This document shows, one piece after another, positions 38,100 through 47,801 of a stretch of 64,000 nt of DNA; the first letter of the stretch is position 1; each line of letters begins with the position of its first letter. The notes under the pieces are model-generated. The model was not told the DNA's origin, searched no databases, and worked only from the letters and a program-made list of their open reading frames with translations. Made by a program: the position numbers and the translations under genes. Location of the stretch: the NCBI GenBank assembly GCA_964478165.1, contig CAYZGU010000038.1:62001-126000 (forward strand), given 5' to 3'. This DNA is from CAYZGU01 sp964478165 (GTDB lineage: Bacteria > Poribacteria > WGA-4E > JAJDTR01).

Positions 38100-39041
38100 C
38101 TAGCCCGCACAGTGGTCCAAGTACGCCTCTAGGCCTCGTTCAAATGAATATTCTGGACGGTAGCCCAATTCCTCGTACGCTGCGGAGCAGTCCATTGTTA
38201 GAACTTCTGCAGTTTTTAAAGTCGAGGGCATCGGCAGATCACGGAATCTAAGATTGACTGACGGACGGAGGGTCCTCAAAACTCTAGCCATATCACCCAA
38301 TGTGTACGGTTCTTCCCCGCACACATTGAATACGCGATTCTCTGTTTTCGGACAGGTTAAAGCAAGCATCATCGCTCTTACATTGTCGGCCGCATAAACC
38401 CAATGGAAGCTCGTTGTCTCGTGAAAAGGTATGACAGCAGAACTTCCAACGGCGATTTTTTCGACTACATCGAGCACTATTGCTGAAGCATATTCCCGTT
38501 GAAGTTCACCGGCCATTAGACGGCCTCTTACACCATAGTTCATTCCGAATCGAAGACCAATTGTGTCAAGTCCAAATTGATTGTGAAAGTGAACTCCCAT
38601 TACTTCGTTGAGACGCTTAAGGTGACCATAGAGCGTTGTGGGACTGCAGGGTGCTCCTTCCTTAGGACCCAGCGGGTTCACCGCGTCCGTGCTCGCATAG
38701 ACAACGCGTTCGACATTCATGATTCGAGCTGCTTCCAAAATGTTGTTCGTACCTTCGCCGTTGATTCGAACGGCCATTGTCGGATTTTTGCGAATCGCAG
38801 CTTCCGGTAGATAGGCAGCGAGATGCATAATACGACTGACGTTATGTACTTTGATCGTCTCAACCAATTTCACAAGGTTACAGATATCTCCCTGAACGAC
38901 CTCTGTCTTCTCCTTAACCTCTGTAATTCTTGCCGGTGTCGGCATCAAATCATATGCGACCACTTCATGCCCTTTTCCAACTAAGCCTTTAGCCAAATTT
39001 GAACCAATGAAACCTGTCCCACCAGTAATCATAATCTTCAT
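38100..39041 (-). CDS. NAD-dependent epimerase/dehydratase (extended SDR)
   Basis: The 313-residue extended SDR begins MKIMITGGTGFIG and has the catalytic Y138-xxx-K142 (LYGHLKR) with STDA upstream. It is like UDP-glucose 4-epimerase and related sugar epimerases. I chose ATG 39041 because it opens exactly on the Rossmann strand; a longer in-frame reading to 39218 adds 59 residues with no family resemblance. Upstream of a Gfo/Idh/MocA and a PhyH gene, it may process the same sugar or a nucleotide sugar. A second, divergent epimerase lies at 47802. Confidence 0.85.
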   Translation of the reverse strand: MKIMITGGTGFIGSNLAKGLVGKGHEVVAYDLMPTPARITEVKEKTEVVQGDICNLVKLVETIKVHNVSRIMHLAAYLPEAAIRKNPTMAVRINGEGTNNILEAARIMNVERVVYASTDAVNPLGPKEGAPCSPTTLYGHLKRLNEVMGVHFHNQFGLDTIGLRFGMNYGVRGRLMAGELQREYASAIVLDVVEKIAVGSSAVIPFHETTSFHWVYAADNVRAMMLALTCPKTENRVFNVCGEEPYTLGDMARVLRTLRPSVNLRFRDLPMPSTLKTAEVLTMDCSAAYEELGYRPEYSFERGLEAYLDHCAG

Positions 39042-40032
39042 AGAATCTTCGCGGCGAAAACCCATGCATCCAAGCATGGAGCGCAATCCGCGCCTCCTGA
39101 GAACATATTGTAGCCCCGATTCCAATGAATCTCCCACGAATCCATTTGCGGTTGATACCTCCCGATACTTCCACAGGATGTGTTTTGAATCTGGTAAAAA
39201 AGATGCGAACCTCACCACCGAGAAGAGACACTATACCCAGTAGCCATTTGCGATTATTGAAGCGTGGAGGCTGGCACCATAGCTCACATTATCAAAGACT
39301 GCGACCGGCGCGACATACAATTCCAGAATTGTCATCGTATGTCATCTGCAACGTTTAGGTCTGGTAGTGGTCCCCTCAATCCTTATCTCGCTTCATCCTC
39401 AACGATTCCTGCCCACCCTCGGACTTCTGAAGCACACGGGCAGATTCTACGGCATTTCCCAAAGTATGTCAAGAAAACTATTTTAAATTAGAATAGTTGA
39501 ACTTACAACTCGCCCAGCCGATTTGCCCTAAGGTTCACGACCATTGGCGAACTACTAACCCAATTTTTCATCTCTCGTTGACTGGAAATCAGACCGAATC
39601 CGACCAGTCTCTCAATTTCTTATATGCTCAAATATATCTTGCTCGAAAGGTGTCTACACTAGATCTTTGCGCGACATTAGATTGGAAAATGTGTTGGTTA
39701 GCGATACAATAACACGAACATCGAGTTTCCTTTCAAATCTGCCTGGAGTCGTCTATATGTTATACGTCATGTTCACGTCCGATAACATAAAGAATCCGCA
39801 TTACACCGGAATTATTCACTCAATAAGGATAGTAAAAAAGGGTGGACAGTGACAATTTCAACGTCACGATTCGTCTTCGAAACCCTGATTTTCCTGAAAA
39901 TGATGGCGTCGCAGACCCAATCAATGGGAACCTGATTATCGTAAATGTTGTTCGAATTTGGCTCTTTGCCAAGGACCTACGAAATGCAGATAAAAATTCT
40001 CCCGCCAACGAGGCAGATTCCGCATTTTCCAG
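39042..40032. other. About 1-kb gap, probably decayed DNA
   Basis: Many short frames are open on both strands, none recognised. Its right part leads into the LamG remnant at 40033 and may belong to the same lost gene. Confidence 0.4.
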
Positions 40033-40639
40033 GTGCATCGAATCCGAATGTTCAACGTTGAGTTCGACTCCGCACTTGAACTCAACGGAAAGTATGCCTG
40101 TCTTGAAATACCGAATTCGCACAGGTTGAATATAAGCGAACAGGTGAGCATCTCCATTCGGAAAATGCCGACCAAGCCCGAGATAAGGATGGCGTACGTG
40201 CATAGTCTAGTGGTATCATGGACGGAAGTGGAGGATTTGGTTGGCTCGCCAAAACACGGAATCCCTTTGGTAGCGCGGGCTCACCTAACACCTTAGGCCC
40301 GGGAGATGGAATAATCGCTTGGCATGACGCGGGACATTCTAAGTGAGTGGCAACACATTGGTTGCACCTGTGACGTCAAACACGCTACCCGAATGGGAGA
40401 TCCAAAAACAACAGACAAACAAGATCCAATTACCAGCTAACAACGTGCTACGACTCGGCATCCATCTAGACAGCGGTCACACTGTCTGGTTCAAAGGACT
40501 GTTTGATGATGTGGCCATCTCCAACACCGCCCTGAGCGATACCAATATTACACGCCTCACCGCTAGAGGCATAGCTCGGCCATTCGCTACGGTCGTGTTT
40601 TCCCATCGAAACAACCAGTCGTCATCTAGACAACTGTAA
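40033..40639 (+). pseudogene. Frameshifted LamG-domain remnant
   Basis: Fragments in order match one LamG domain. At 40049 onward: FDSALELNGKYACLEIPNSH, the domain entry. Near 40230 in another frame: RNPFGSAGSPNTL and GPGDGIIAWHD. From 40343: LRLGIHLDSGHTVWFKGLFD then DVAISNTALSDTNITRLTARG, the domain exit. The intervening frames are closed by stops, so the gene is dead. It sits just before the Tat-type GH127-like gene; the lost protein may have been its surface-attached relative. Confidence 0.6.
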
Positions 40640-40687
40640 AAACGAGAAATCAGGAGTAATCCCATCCTTTTCCCAGGGAGCGTATCC

Positions 40688-42472
40688 GTGAAGAGATTAA
40701 CAGAGGATATTAACAAGGTGTGCAAAATGGAAGATGTGAACCAAAGGACGGACCTCTTGATGTCGCGCCGGCGCTTGTTATCGACGCTAGGAACTGGCAT
40801 GCTTGCCGTTGCGCTACCAGCAATGAGTGAGGCAGAAAGAGAGATAGAACTCAATATGGGAAGTCAAGATGAAAGCCATCTACCTGACACGCTGGATTTG
40901 ATAAATCGAGCCAAACTTGCAATTAACGCGATTACCCGATGCACCGACGCGGAAGAAGAGTACGCAGTTTACTTCTACACCAACCTCTATCGCAACCCAC
41001 CAACGATGACACGAAAAATCCCGCTGTATGGAAAATTTATGGAAGGATTAGCGTTAGCGCGTCTTATGACCGGTCACAATCTGAATCAGCATGTGGATGG
41101 GGTGTGGGAACAGGCGTTTCTTCGCGTGTTAAACAACCAAAACCCGGTACTAACGGGCCCCGAAGGCGGCAGACAGCTAGCGTGGATGGCCATCCAATAT
41201 AAAACCACTAAAGAACCTACGTGGAGAAATTTAGGAGAACGTGCTATTCATCGGATACTTGAAACCGCCTCCCATCGAGATGATTACTGCTATCTTCCCT
41301 ACGACTCAGAAGGAAGAATGCCGACCGGTTGGGGAGCAACCTTCCAAGGGTGGACGCTTCAGGGCGTGACCCAGTTTTACAATGCGACCGGCTCTTCAGC
41401 TGCTCTAGAATTAGCAGGTAAGCTCGCCCGTTACTTGAAAAACCATGCCGAAGTAATCGATGCTAGCGGTAGGTTTCTAGCCCGTCACGGTGCATCAATT
41501 CCTTACAGTCCTGCGTCCGATTTTGGCCCGGCGCTGCATTTTCATCACAACGGCAATACCATGGAAGCGTTAATGGAGTACGCTATGGCGAGCGGCGAAG
41601 TAGAATTCTCTGCATTCGTAAAGATCAGCTACCAATACGCGCGCGCGCTTGCAGATGCATCATCACGTATCGGATTTTTCCCGGAATACATTGACCATTG
41701 GCCCGACGATCGAAACCTTGTCGATTGTGAAGCCTGTTGTGTTGTGGACATGCTACTGACGGCGCTCTGGTTAACAAAGGCAGGAGTGGGCGATTATTGG
41801 GACGATATAGATCGCTACTTAAGGAATCAGTTTGCGGAGATGCAAATGACCTCTGCGGATTGGATTTCACAGATGACTGATGAGCTGCGACCTGGACCTA
41901 TTGGAGTAGATGAAGTCGAGGTTCGTGATCCGGAACGATGCGTGGGCAGTTTCGCTGGTTGGTCAACAGCGAATGATTTCTACGCAGGTGCGGGAAACGG
42001 GATCATGCACTGTTGTACCGGCAACGGAGCGCGCGCATTGTACTACCTCTGGGACAACATGCTAGAGCTCGAGAAAGGGGAACTACGCCTCCATTTGCTC
42101 CTCAATCGAGTGGCACCATGGGCCGAGGTCATCAGTTTTATCCCCCATCGGGGCCGAGTCGATTTGAGAATACGACAGGACTGCGCGCGCGTTTCCATCC
42201 GTATCCCCGAATGGATCACGGCCCAACACTCGTCGCTGTGCTGTCGAATAAACGGGTCTCCTCACAAACTAATCTGGGAAGGACGCTACATCATCTTACC
42301 AGGTAGAGTATCTGGTGATACTATCCAAATCACCTTCCCAATCCCGGAGCGAACGGTTGAAGAAAAGATTGGCAACGTCCGATATACTCTTACACTCAGG
42401 GGAAATAATGTGATTGACATTTCTCCACCAGGCAACAATTATCCTTTCTACCAGGAGAAGAAGACACACTAA
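40688..42472 (+). CDS. GH127-like glycoside hydrolase with Tat signal, paralogue 3
   Basis: The 594-residue protein starts at GTG 40688 behind GGGAG and carries a twin-arginine signal, SRRRLLSTLGTGMLAVALP (about 26-44), so a folded Zn enzyme is probably exported. A shorter start at ATG 40760 would begin right at the signal. The GH127 Zn-thiolate residues are kept: E348-A-C350 and C442-C443 in IMHCCTGNGAR. It is only moderately similar to the two cytoplasmic copies. Its stop codon directly abuts the ATG of a secreted GH-A-like enzyme (TAAATG), so the two are translationally coupled and likely attack the same glycan outside the cytoplasm. Confidence 0.75.
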   Translation: MKRLTEDINKVCKMEDVNQRTDLLMSRRRLLSTLGTGMLAVALPAMSEAEREIELNMGSQDESHLPDTLDLINRAKLAINAITRCTDAEEEYAVYFYTNLYRNPPTMTRKIPLYGKFMEGLALARLMTGHNLNQHVDGVWEQAFLRVLNNQNPVLTGPEGGRQLAWMAIQYKTTKEPTWRNLGERAIHRILETASHRDDYCYLPYDSEGRMPTGWGATFQGWTLQGVTQFYNATGSSAALELAGKLARYLKNHAEVIDASGRFLARHGASIPYSPASDFGPALHFHHNGNTMEALMEYAMASGEVEFSAFVKISYQYARALADASSRIGFFPEYIDHWPDDRNLVDCEACCVVDMLLTALWLTKAGVGDYWDDIDRYLRNQFAEMQMTSADWISQMTDELRPGPIGVDEVEVRDPERCVGSFAGWSTANDFYAGAGNGIMHCCTGNGARALYYLWDNMLELEKGELRLHLLLNRVAPWAEVISFIPHRGRVDLRIRQDCARVSIRIPEWITAQHSSLCCRINGSPHKLIWEGRYIILPGRVSGDTIQITFPIPERTVEEKIGNVRYTLTLRGNNVIDISPPGNNYPFYQEKKTH

Positions 42473-43894
42473 ATGAGAATGACCGAACCGGGTAAATATA
42501 CTTTCAGTTTCGCGCATCACCTTCGATTCACTATATCGTTTGGGACATTAACCTTATGCTTCCTGCTTGTTCTCGTTCCAAAAGCTGGTGCGAAACTTCA
42601 GACGATTCAAACTAAGGATACAGCAGGTAGCGGACAAGCGAACAGTTCGTTTCAAAGACACATGGAGCTACGCGTGTCCAGTGAACTCGAAAACAATCGT
42701 ATTGGGGCGGACTATGGAAGCGATCATCCGGGATCGGAGACAGGAATCTATGACCTGGGATTAAAGTGGGTACGACTCGGCTTCTGGGACAGTTCCTTAA
42801 ATTGGCAGCAGGTCGAGCACTCTCTGGGAGCATATAGTGTACCCGCTGAGCGAGATACGTTCGTCCGCAACATGGTTGAGAATGGTGTCACTGTTGTACT
42901 ATCCCTAACCGCGGGATCGGGCAAAGGGCGTCCAGATCAGACAAGGTTCAAAAACGATCGTGATATCCTCCGCTATGCAAATTACGTTCGTTTTATGGTA
43001 GCGCATTTCAAACCCTTCATCAAATACTATGAAATCTGGAACGAGCCTGGTACCAATAGTCCTTGGGGGCGTATCGATGTCGATGACTATGCTAGACTAA
43101 TCCATCATGTTGTACCCGTTATTCGAGAGGAGCATTCGGAAGCCAAGATTGTTATAGGGGCTACCGGCGGATCTTGGGTTTCCAACTATCCCGGATATGG
43201 AACGTCCTCACGGTACACTTTGGACCTCGAGTACCTAGAGGCCTTGCTTAGATCCGGTGTGGCACCATTGGTAGATGTTATTTCATGGCATCCGTTCTAC
43301 GGTCACCGACCGGATGACCCATACTATCAGCATTATCCAGAAATGGTGAAGAAACTAAAGCAAACGGCAGAAGCTCAGGGTTTTAATGGAGAATATGTGG
43401 CAGAGGAAATGTTATGGAGAACCGAAAGCGCGGACGAACCTCAACAGCCAGTGTCAGAAGTTGTCTCCGCGAAATACCTCGCCAGAGCTATTGTGACAAA
43501 TCTCGGCCTGGACGTCACCGCAAGCGTTTCAGGTATGTTTCCCGGGAAAACTCGCGATTTTGTTCGGCGACTATGCACATTAATGGCCGGCGCCAGGTCC
43601 ATCAGACTCCCTGTCCAGATTCAAAGCGACACCAGTGACATCAAGCACTACGGTTTCTCGCTGTCTAATGGAGATAGTCTCCTCGCAATTTGGACAGATG
43701 GTGTCGCGGTTGAAGCCGAATCGAGTGTGCCGGTGAAGATAGTATTACGGGGATTTTCAACCAAACTTGTACTAGCTGTGGACATTAGAACTGGGCTGAA
43801 ACAAGCTGTTGACGTCAGCATCCAGGATGGAAACTTGACGATTCAGAACCTTCTAGTTAAGGACTACCCCACTATACTGCACTTCGCTCGATAA
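42473..43894 (+). CDS. Secreted clan GH-A-like glycoside hydrolase (GH39/GH5-type TIM barrel)
   Basis: The 473-residue protein has a membrane/signal segment (about 17-40, ending VPKAGA), then a TIM barrel. The acid/base Glu is E191 in YYEIWNEPG and the likely nucleophile is E311 or E312 in VAEEMLWR, the order and spacing expected for clan GH-A. SWHPFYG (271-277) is another barrel motif. The C-terminal 100 residues form a beta domain. The family resembles GH39 xylosidase/iduronidase-like enzymes, but no close assignment is possible. Start ATG 42473 follows the stop of the Tat GH127-like gene with no gap. Confidence 0.78.
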   Translation: MRMTEPGKYTFSFAHHLRFTISFGTLTLCFLLVLVPKAGAKLQTIQTKDTAGSGQANSSFQRHMELRVSSELENNRIGADYGSDHPGSETGIYDLGLKWVRLGFWDSSLNWQQVEHSLGAYSVPAERDTFVRNMVENGVTVVLSLTAGSGKGRPDQTRFKNDRDILRYANYVRFMVAHFKPFIKYYEIWNEPGTNSPWGRIDVDDYARLIHHVVPVIREEHSEAKIVIGATGGSWVSNYPGYGTSSRYTLDLEYLEALLRSGVAPLVDVISWHPFYGHRPDDPYYQHYPEMVKKLKQTAEAQGFNGEYVAEEMLWRTESADEPQQPVSEVVSAKYLARAIVTNLGLDVTASVSGMFPGKTRDFVRRLCTLMAGARSIRLPVQIQSDTSDIKHYGFSLSNGDSLLAIWTDGVAVEAESSVPVKIVLRGFSTKLVLAVDIRTGLKQAVDVSIQDGNLTIQNLLVKDYPTILHFAR

Positions 43895-44530
43895 TGCCAG
43901 CTGATTCATGATGGGGCAGTTTCGGATGTTAAATGACCTTCTTTTTTCCCAGAAAGAGATTGATGTACTCTACACAAACTCCGAAAAGCTAATGTTAGAA
44001 ATCTTTCAAATTTGATATAGACCTGAACAAGAGTCCGCTTTGACAAAGGCGGACTCTTGTTCAGGTCTATATCAAACACACCACCTAAGAAACGATGAAA
44101 AGACTCCATGAGCCGATCTCAATCCCACGAAGTCCCAATCGTAAAGATTGTAAAATCAGATCTCGATTCATCGGTTTATCCTCATTGGGTTGAATCTCCA
44201 ACCGACATCACAAAGAACTCTGAACCAAACGTTTGTGTGCAATCCTCCCCCTCGCTTAGAAAGCAAGGCAGCAAACACCTTCGAAAAACAGAATGCAAAA
44301 TGGCCTTGTGGTGAGAAGAGTACCCTTGAAATGTCCAGCCGGAATCTCAAATATAAGTTCACAGTCGTAAAAGTCCCCGTTCTGCAGATCATTCAAACGA
44401 AAGCACACCCCGCAAACACGAAAACGGTGATACATTCTTGCACCAATCAAAATCATTCAATCGCAACGAGATTTCTCACGACTATTTCAATGGAAATCCA
44501 GCCCGTCGACTTGCACGTATCTATCGCCGT
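43895..44530. other. 636-base region between convergent genes
   Basis: Holds the long hairpin at 44011-44076. Otherwise only unrecognised open frames; those running into 44807 are reverse-strand shadows of the dioxygenase at 44531. Confidence 0.5.
44011..44076. repeat. Perfect 28-bp inverted repeat (long hairpin)
   Basis: Arms at 44011-44038 (starting TTTGATATAGACC, ending AGTCCGC) and 44049-44076 are exact reverse complements around a 10-base loop (TTTGACAAAG). It lies between convergent genes, so a bidirectional terminator is possible, but 28 perfect pairs is far longer than needed. No T-tract follows on the plus strand. Confidence 0.9.
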
Positions 44531-45403
44531 TCAGGCTTCCCAAGGGTCAAGTCCCAGCAGCTTTCGTCCCAATGGGGTCAGTTGTGCCGTCCGACCAGTT
44601 TCGTGTTCTTTTTCTTTTCGATCTCCACCAAACCCTGCCAAACGGTTCTTCCACGCGTTGATGCGGCGTTCACGCTCTTCCTTCCTGGAATCAAAAAAGT
44701 CTTTGTTACTCCAAGAACTCGGGCGTTCACCCTTTTCCTTGATTGGGCCCATGGTAATGTATTGCGTTAATCGAGGGCGACTGGCAGTATTCGGACCAGC
44801 GCCATGAGGAAGGAGGTTTTGCCAGATAATCAAGTCTCCCGCTTTTCCCGAAACTGGTTCTGGTCCCAAGCCCGTCAAATCTTGCTTCTTCGGGTCCGCG
44901 CCCGAAGGTAGACTTTGTAACCATGTCTCAATTCTCCGGTGGAATCCGGGAACGCAAGTGAAAGCCCCTTGATTGGCAGTTGTATCTGTCAAATAAAGAA
45001 CTCCTTGCACCGCAAGCTCAAATGGGGGATTTAAGGACGACCTGTCCCAATGCAATTGTGCATCCGTCCGCTCCCACTCTGGCGGTCGATTCGGCGCGTT
45101 CATGCTCGCGCGATCGAAGCTGACCCACAAATGTTCGGTGCCCCAAATTTCGGAAAACGCTTGATGAACACGAGGGGATTGGCGGTTGTTCCACAAAGCT
45201 TGATGTTGGTAAATCTCCACCATGATGCTTTGACGTTCCGGCGGATTGCGATACCAGCTTTCTGAATCGCCCGGGTCCATCCCGAGGAAGTCCCAAATCG
45301 CTTGCTCACACGCCATCGCATTTTCCAGTGACACTGCGTTACGAATGACAACATAGCCTTTCTTTTTCCAAAATTCGTGGTCTTCCACACTTAGAATTGG
45401 CAT
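44531..45403 (-). CDS. PhyH-family Fe(II)/2-oxoglutarate dioxygenase, subgroup E
   Basis: The 290-residue protein has H118-W-D120 (AQLHWDRSS), H200 (LLPHGAGPN) and R209/R211. The region VLYLTDTTANQGAFTCVPGFHRR (134-156) is a typical PhyH core. The C-terminal 50 residues are rich in Lys, Glu and Arg. ATG 45403 has GAGG 6 bases upstream; a longer in-frame start at 45460 does not. It differs from the other eight PhyH genes. It is divergent from the kinase operon at 45679. Confidence 0.83.
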   Translation of the reverse strand: MPILSVEDHEFWKKKGYVVIRNAVSLENAMACEQAIWDFLGMDPGDSESWYRNPPERQSIMVEIYQHQALWNNRQSPRVHQAFSEIWGTEHLWVSFDRASMNAPNRPPEWERTDAQLHWDRSSLNPPFELAVQGVLYLTDTTANQGAFTCVPGFHRRIETWLQSLPSGADPKKQDLTGLGPEPVSGKAGDLIIWQNLLPHGAGPNTASRPRLTQYITMGPIKEKGERPSSWSNKDFFDSRKEERERRINAWKNRLAGFGGDRKEKEHETGRTAQLTPLGRKLLGLDPWEA

Positions 45404-45678
45404 TGTTTCCTCATCACATCGAAGATATTTACACACTTCCGTTTTCTCAAGCAGCCACAAAGGGCTCCACCCAATTGCCTCTTATCAGTCTTACTCGATT
45501 GAGATTCAAGATCACCCACCTATTTTACAGATTGTTCATAAGATTCGCAAACGTTTTTACACTTGACAAATTATTTAGTCTCGGGATATCATTCGTGCCT
45601 GTCTCCAGTACAGGTACCAATTAAGGTACTCACAATATTCCAACATGTTAACCTTCGAAAGCTCGGTGATAACAGTAG

Positions 45679-46608
45679 ATGACTTCAGTCCCCGACCTAG
45701 TTTGTATCGGCCATGTCATTTCTGAGATTATTTATTTTCCCAATGCCATAAATGGACCGTTCTTGGGTAGCCCACCGGCCTATTGTGCCGTAGCAGCCGC
45801 ACGACAAGGTACTGCGACCGGCTTATCAACCAAGATTGGATCAGACATGCCTCAGGACCTACTCCACCCTCTTATCCAAGCTGGCGTTGATGTAACCGGC
45901 ATACGAACAGCAGATCGAACCACAACGACGGAGCTAATATACGATGAGCAGGGACACAAAGAAATTCGGTATCCAAGCAAGGCATCTCCTATTTCGGCCC
46001 AAGACATACCGAAGTCGTATCACGGATGTGCGTTAATTTACGTTTGTCCAATGGATAATGATGTGCCTTTGGAGAATCTAGACTCTGTGGTAGCTCTAGG
46101 CCAAATAAGCGCCGTGGACCTTGGGGGATATGGTGGCGTTCACATGAGCATTGCCAATCGCCAAGCTACGGAATCGCTCGCGGATCTGGCCCGCGATGTT
46201 GCGGGACGCTTCAACATTGTCAAAGCCTCTGATGAGGATGTTGTGAGCATTTTCGGTTGGAATAATCCCCACAAAGCCGCCAAGTGCCTTCTAGATCAGG
46301 GGGCAGATGTTGTCGTCATTACCCTGGGGGCCAAGGGAGCAGTGGTAGTTACTGGTGGAAATTGTTGGGACATCCCACCGTTAGCGGGTAAAGTACGAGA
46401 CACAACCGGCGGTGGGGATACCTTCATGGCAGGATTTTTGTCCGAGTACCTCCGAAGCGAGGATCCCATTAAAGCGGCGCACTGGGGGTGCGCCACTGCA
46501 ATCTGTGTCATTGGGGAGACTGGAGGAGTTTCTTTGGAAAGAATGCCAACACATCAGCAAGTTGAAGAACGGGTATATCTAGGTTATCATGGTAATGCTG
46601 GTACTTGA
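45679..46608 (+). CDS. PfkB-family carbohydrate kinase
   Basis: The 309-residue ribokinase-like protein has an N-terminal sugar-binding part and the ATP/anion-hole motif DTTGGGDTFMAGF with catalytic D247 (usual DTxGAGD; here the Ala is Gly). Such enzymes phosphorylate sugars, 2-keto-3-deoxygluconate, fructose or nucleosides. With mannonate dehydratase in the same window, a KDG-kinase role is possible but not shown. It is the first gene of a tight operon (15-base, then 2-base gaps) with a Gfo/Idh/MocA oxidoreductase and an SDR epimerase, which suggests a dedicated pathway for one sugar. Confidence 0.87.
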   Translation: MTSVPDLVCIGHVISEIIYFPNAINGPFLGSPPAYCAVAAARQGTATGLSTKIGSDMPQDLLHPLIQAGVDVTGIRTADRTTTTELIYDEQGHKEIRYPSKASPISAQDIPKSYHGCALIYVCPMDNDVPLENLDSVVALGQISAVDLGGYGGVHMSIANRQATESLADLARDVAGRFNIVKASDEDVVSIFGWNNPHKAAKCLLDQGADVVVITLGAKGAVVVTGGNCWDIPPLAGKVRDTTGGGDTFMAGFLSEYLRSEDPIKAAHWGCATAICVIGETGGVSLERMPTHQQVEERVYLGYHGNAGT

Positions 46609-46623
46609 TGAAGGAGAGGGCAA

Positions 46624-47799
46624 ATGGCAGACGTGAAAATGGGCGTTATCGGATGCGGGAGCATTGCAGAAATTGCGCATCTACCATCAATTTCGAATCG
46701 CACGGAAGCAAAACTAGTTGCTGTTTGTGACGCAGATGTCAATCGGGCGCAGGAAGTCGCTAGCAAATGGGGAGCTGAGGCCTCGTTTACGGACTACCGA
46801 AAGATGTTCGAACAAGCACAGTTAGATGCCGTTGTAATCGCGACCCCAAACAATCTTCACCGCAACATCGCAGTTTGCGCAGCGCAATCAGGAGTACACG
46901 TAGTAGTGGAAAAGCCTCTTGCCGTCACAAATTCCGAGGCATGGGAAATCGTCAACGCTTGCAATAAAGCTGGCGTAAAGCTCATGGTGGGATGTGATCG
47001 TCGATTCTGGACCCATAATCAGTGGACAAAAGAACTCATTGACCAGGGAATTATAGGGAAACTTTTGATGAGTCGCGGCAGTCTGCATGAACATTGGTAC
47101 AATTACCAAAATCACGTTGCAAAAACAGCGTTTCGACTTGATTGTAAATCGTCCGGGGGTGCCGCACTTAACGACACGGGTGCGCATGTGATAGATCTCT
47201 TGACCTGGCTCAATGGTAGTAAAGTTAAGCGTGCTGTTGGTGTTGCGCAACGGCTCGCGATGCCTGAAGATTATACACTCTGCGATGATACTGCTTTGGT
47301 GATGGTCGAATTCGAGAATGGGGCCTTCGGTACAGTCAGCTGCAATCGCTTCTCGCCGGCGGTGAACCAGATGACAGAGTTATGTGGCACAGATGGAACC
47401 ATCTTTACGGCGACAGATGCCACAAACCCTTTTCAAAGTTGGCCAATGGCCGTTTATACGAACAAAGAATTCACAGTGGACACCCTGCCCCAAATATTGA
47501 AGGACTTCCGCTGGCCTGAACTCTTTTGGGTTGAGGATATCATTGATGAGCATGTTCGGAAACGCTGGGTTCCGATATGCCCGCCACGGCGTCCGAACAA
47601 CTACGAGCGCATGACTGAGCATTTCCTAGATTGCATCATCAATGACAAACCACCATTGGTGAGCGGCGAAGATGGAGCGCGTGCCGTCGAAGTAATGTGC
47701 GCAACGTGGAAAAGTATGGAAACAGGGGCTTGGGTTAACTTACCCCTCACTGAGGAAGTCATTCCGCCATATTACGAACCTCCACCAAGGGAGGCATAA
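46624..47799 (+). CDS. Gfo/Idh/MocA family oxidoreductase
   Basis: The 391-residue protein has VIGCGSIAE near residue 8, EKP at 96-98 (VVVEKPLAV), and KSSGGAALNDTGAHVIDLL near 180-197 with the catalytic Asp/His. GGAGAGGG precedes the ATG. It is the middle gene of the kinase-oxidoreductase-epimerase operon, 15 bases after the kinase and 2 bases before the epimerase. Together they look like a route that oxidises, epimerises and phosphorylates one sugar. The sugar is unknown. Confidence 0.88.
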   Translation: MADVKMGVIGCGSIAEIAHLPSISNRTEAKLVAVCDADVNRAQEVASKWGAEASFTDYRKMFEQAQLDAVVIATPNNLHRNIAVCAAQSGVHVVVEKPLAVTNSEAWEIVNACNKAGVKLMVGCDRRFWTHNQWTKELIDQGIIGKLLMSRGSLHEHWYNYQNHVAKTAFRLDCKSSGGAALNDTGAHVIDLLTWLNGSKVKRAVGVAQRLAMPEDYTLCDDTALVMVEFENGAFGTVSCNRFSPAVNQMTELCGTDGTIFTATDATNPFQSWPMAVYTNKEFTVDTLPQILKDFRWPELFWVEDIIDEHVRKRWVPICPPRRPNNYERMTEHFLDCIINDKPPLVSGEDGARAVEVMCATWKSMETGAWVNLPLTEEVIPPYYEPPPREA

Positions 47800-47801
47800 C
47801 T

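Noticed and set aside
44190..44807. 205-codon plus-strand frame
   Set aside because: Its right half is the shadow of the minus-strand dioxygenase at 44531-45403; the left half has no resemblance to a protein family.
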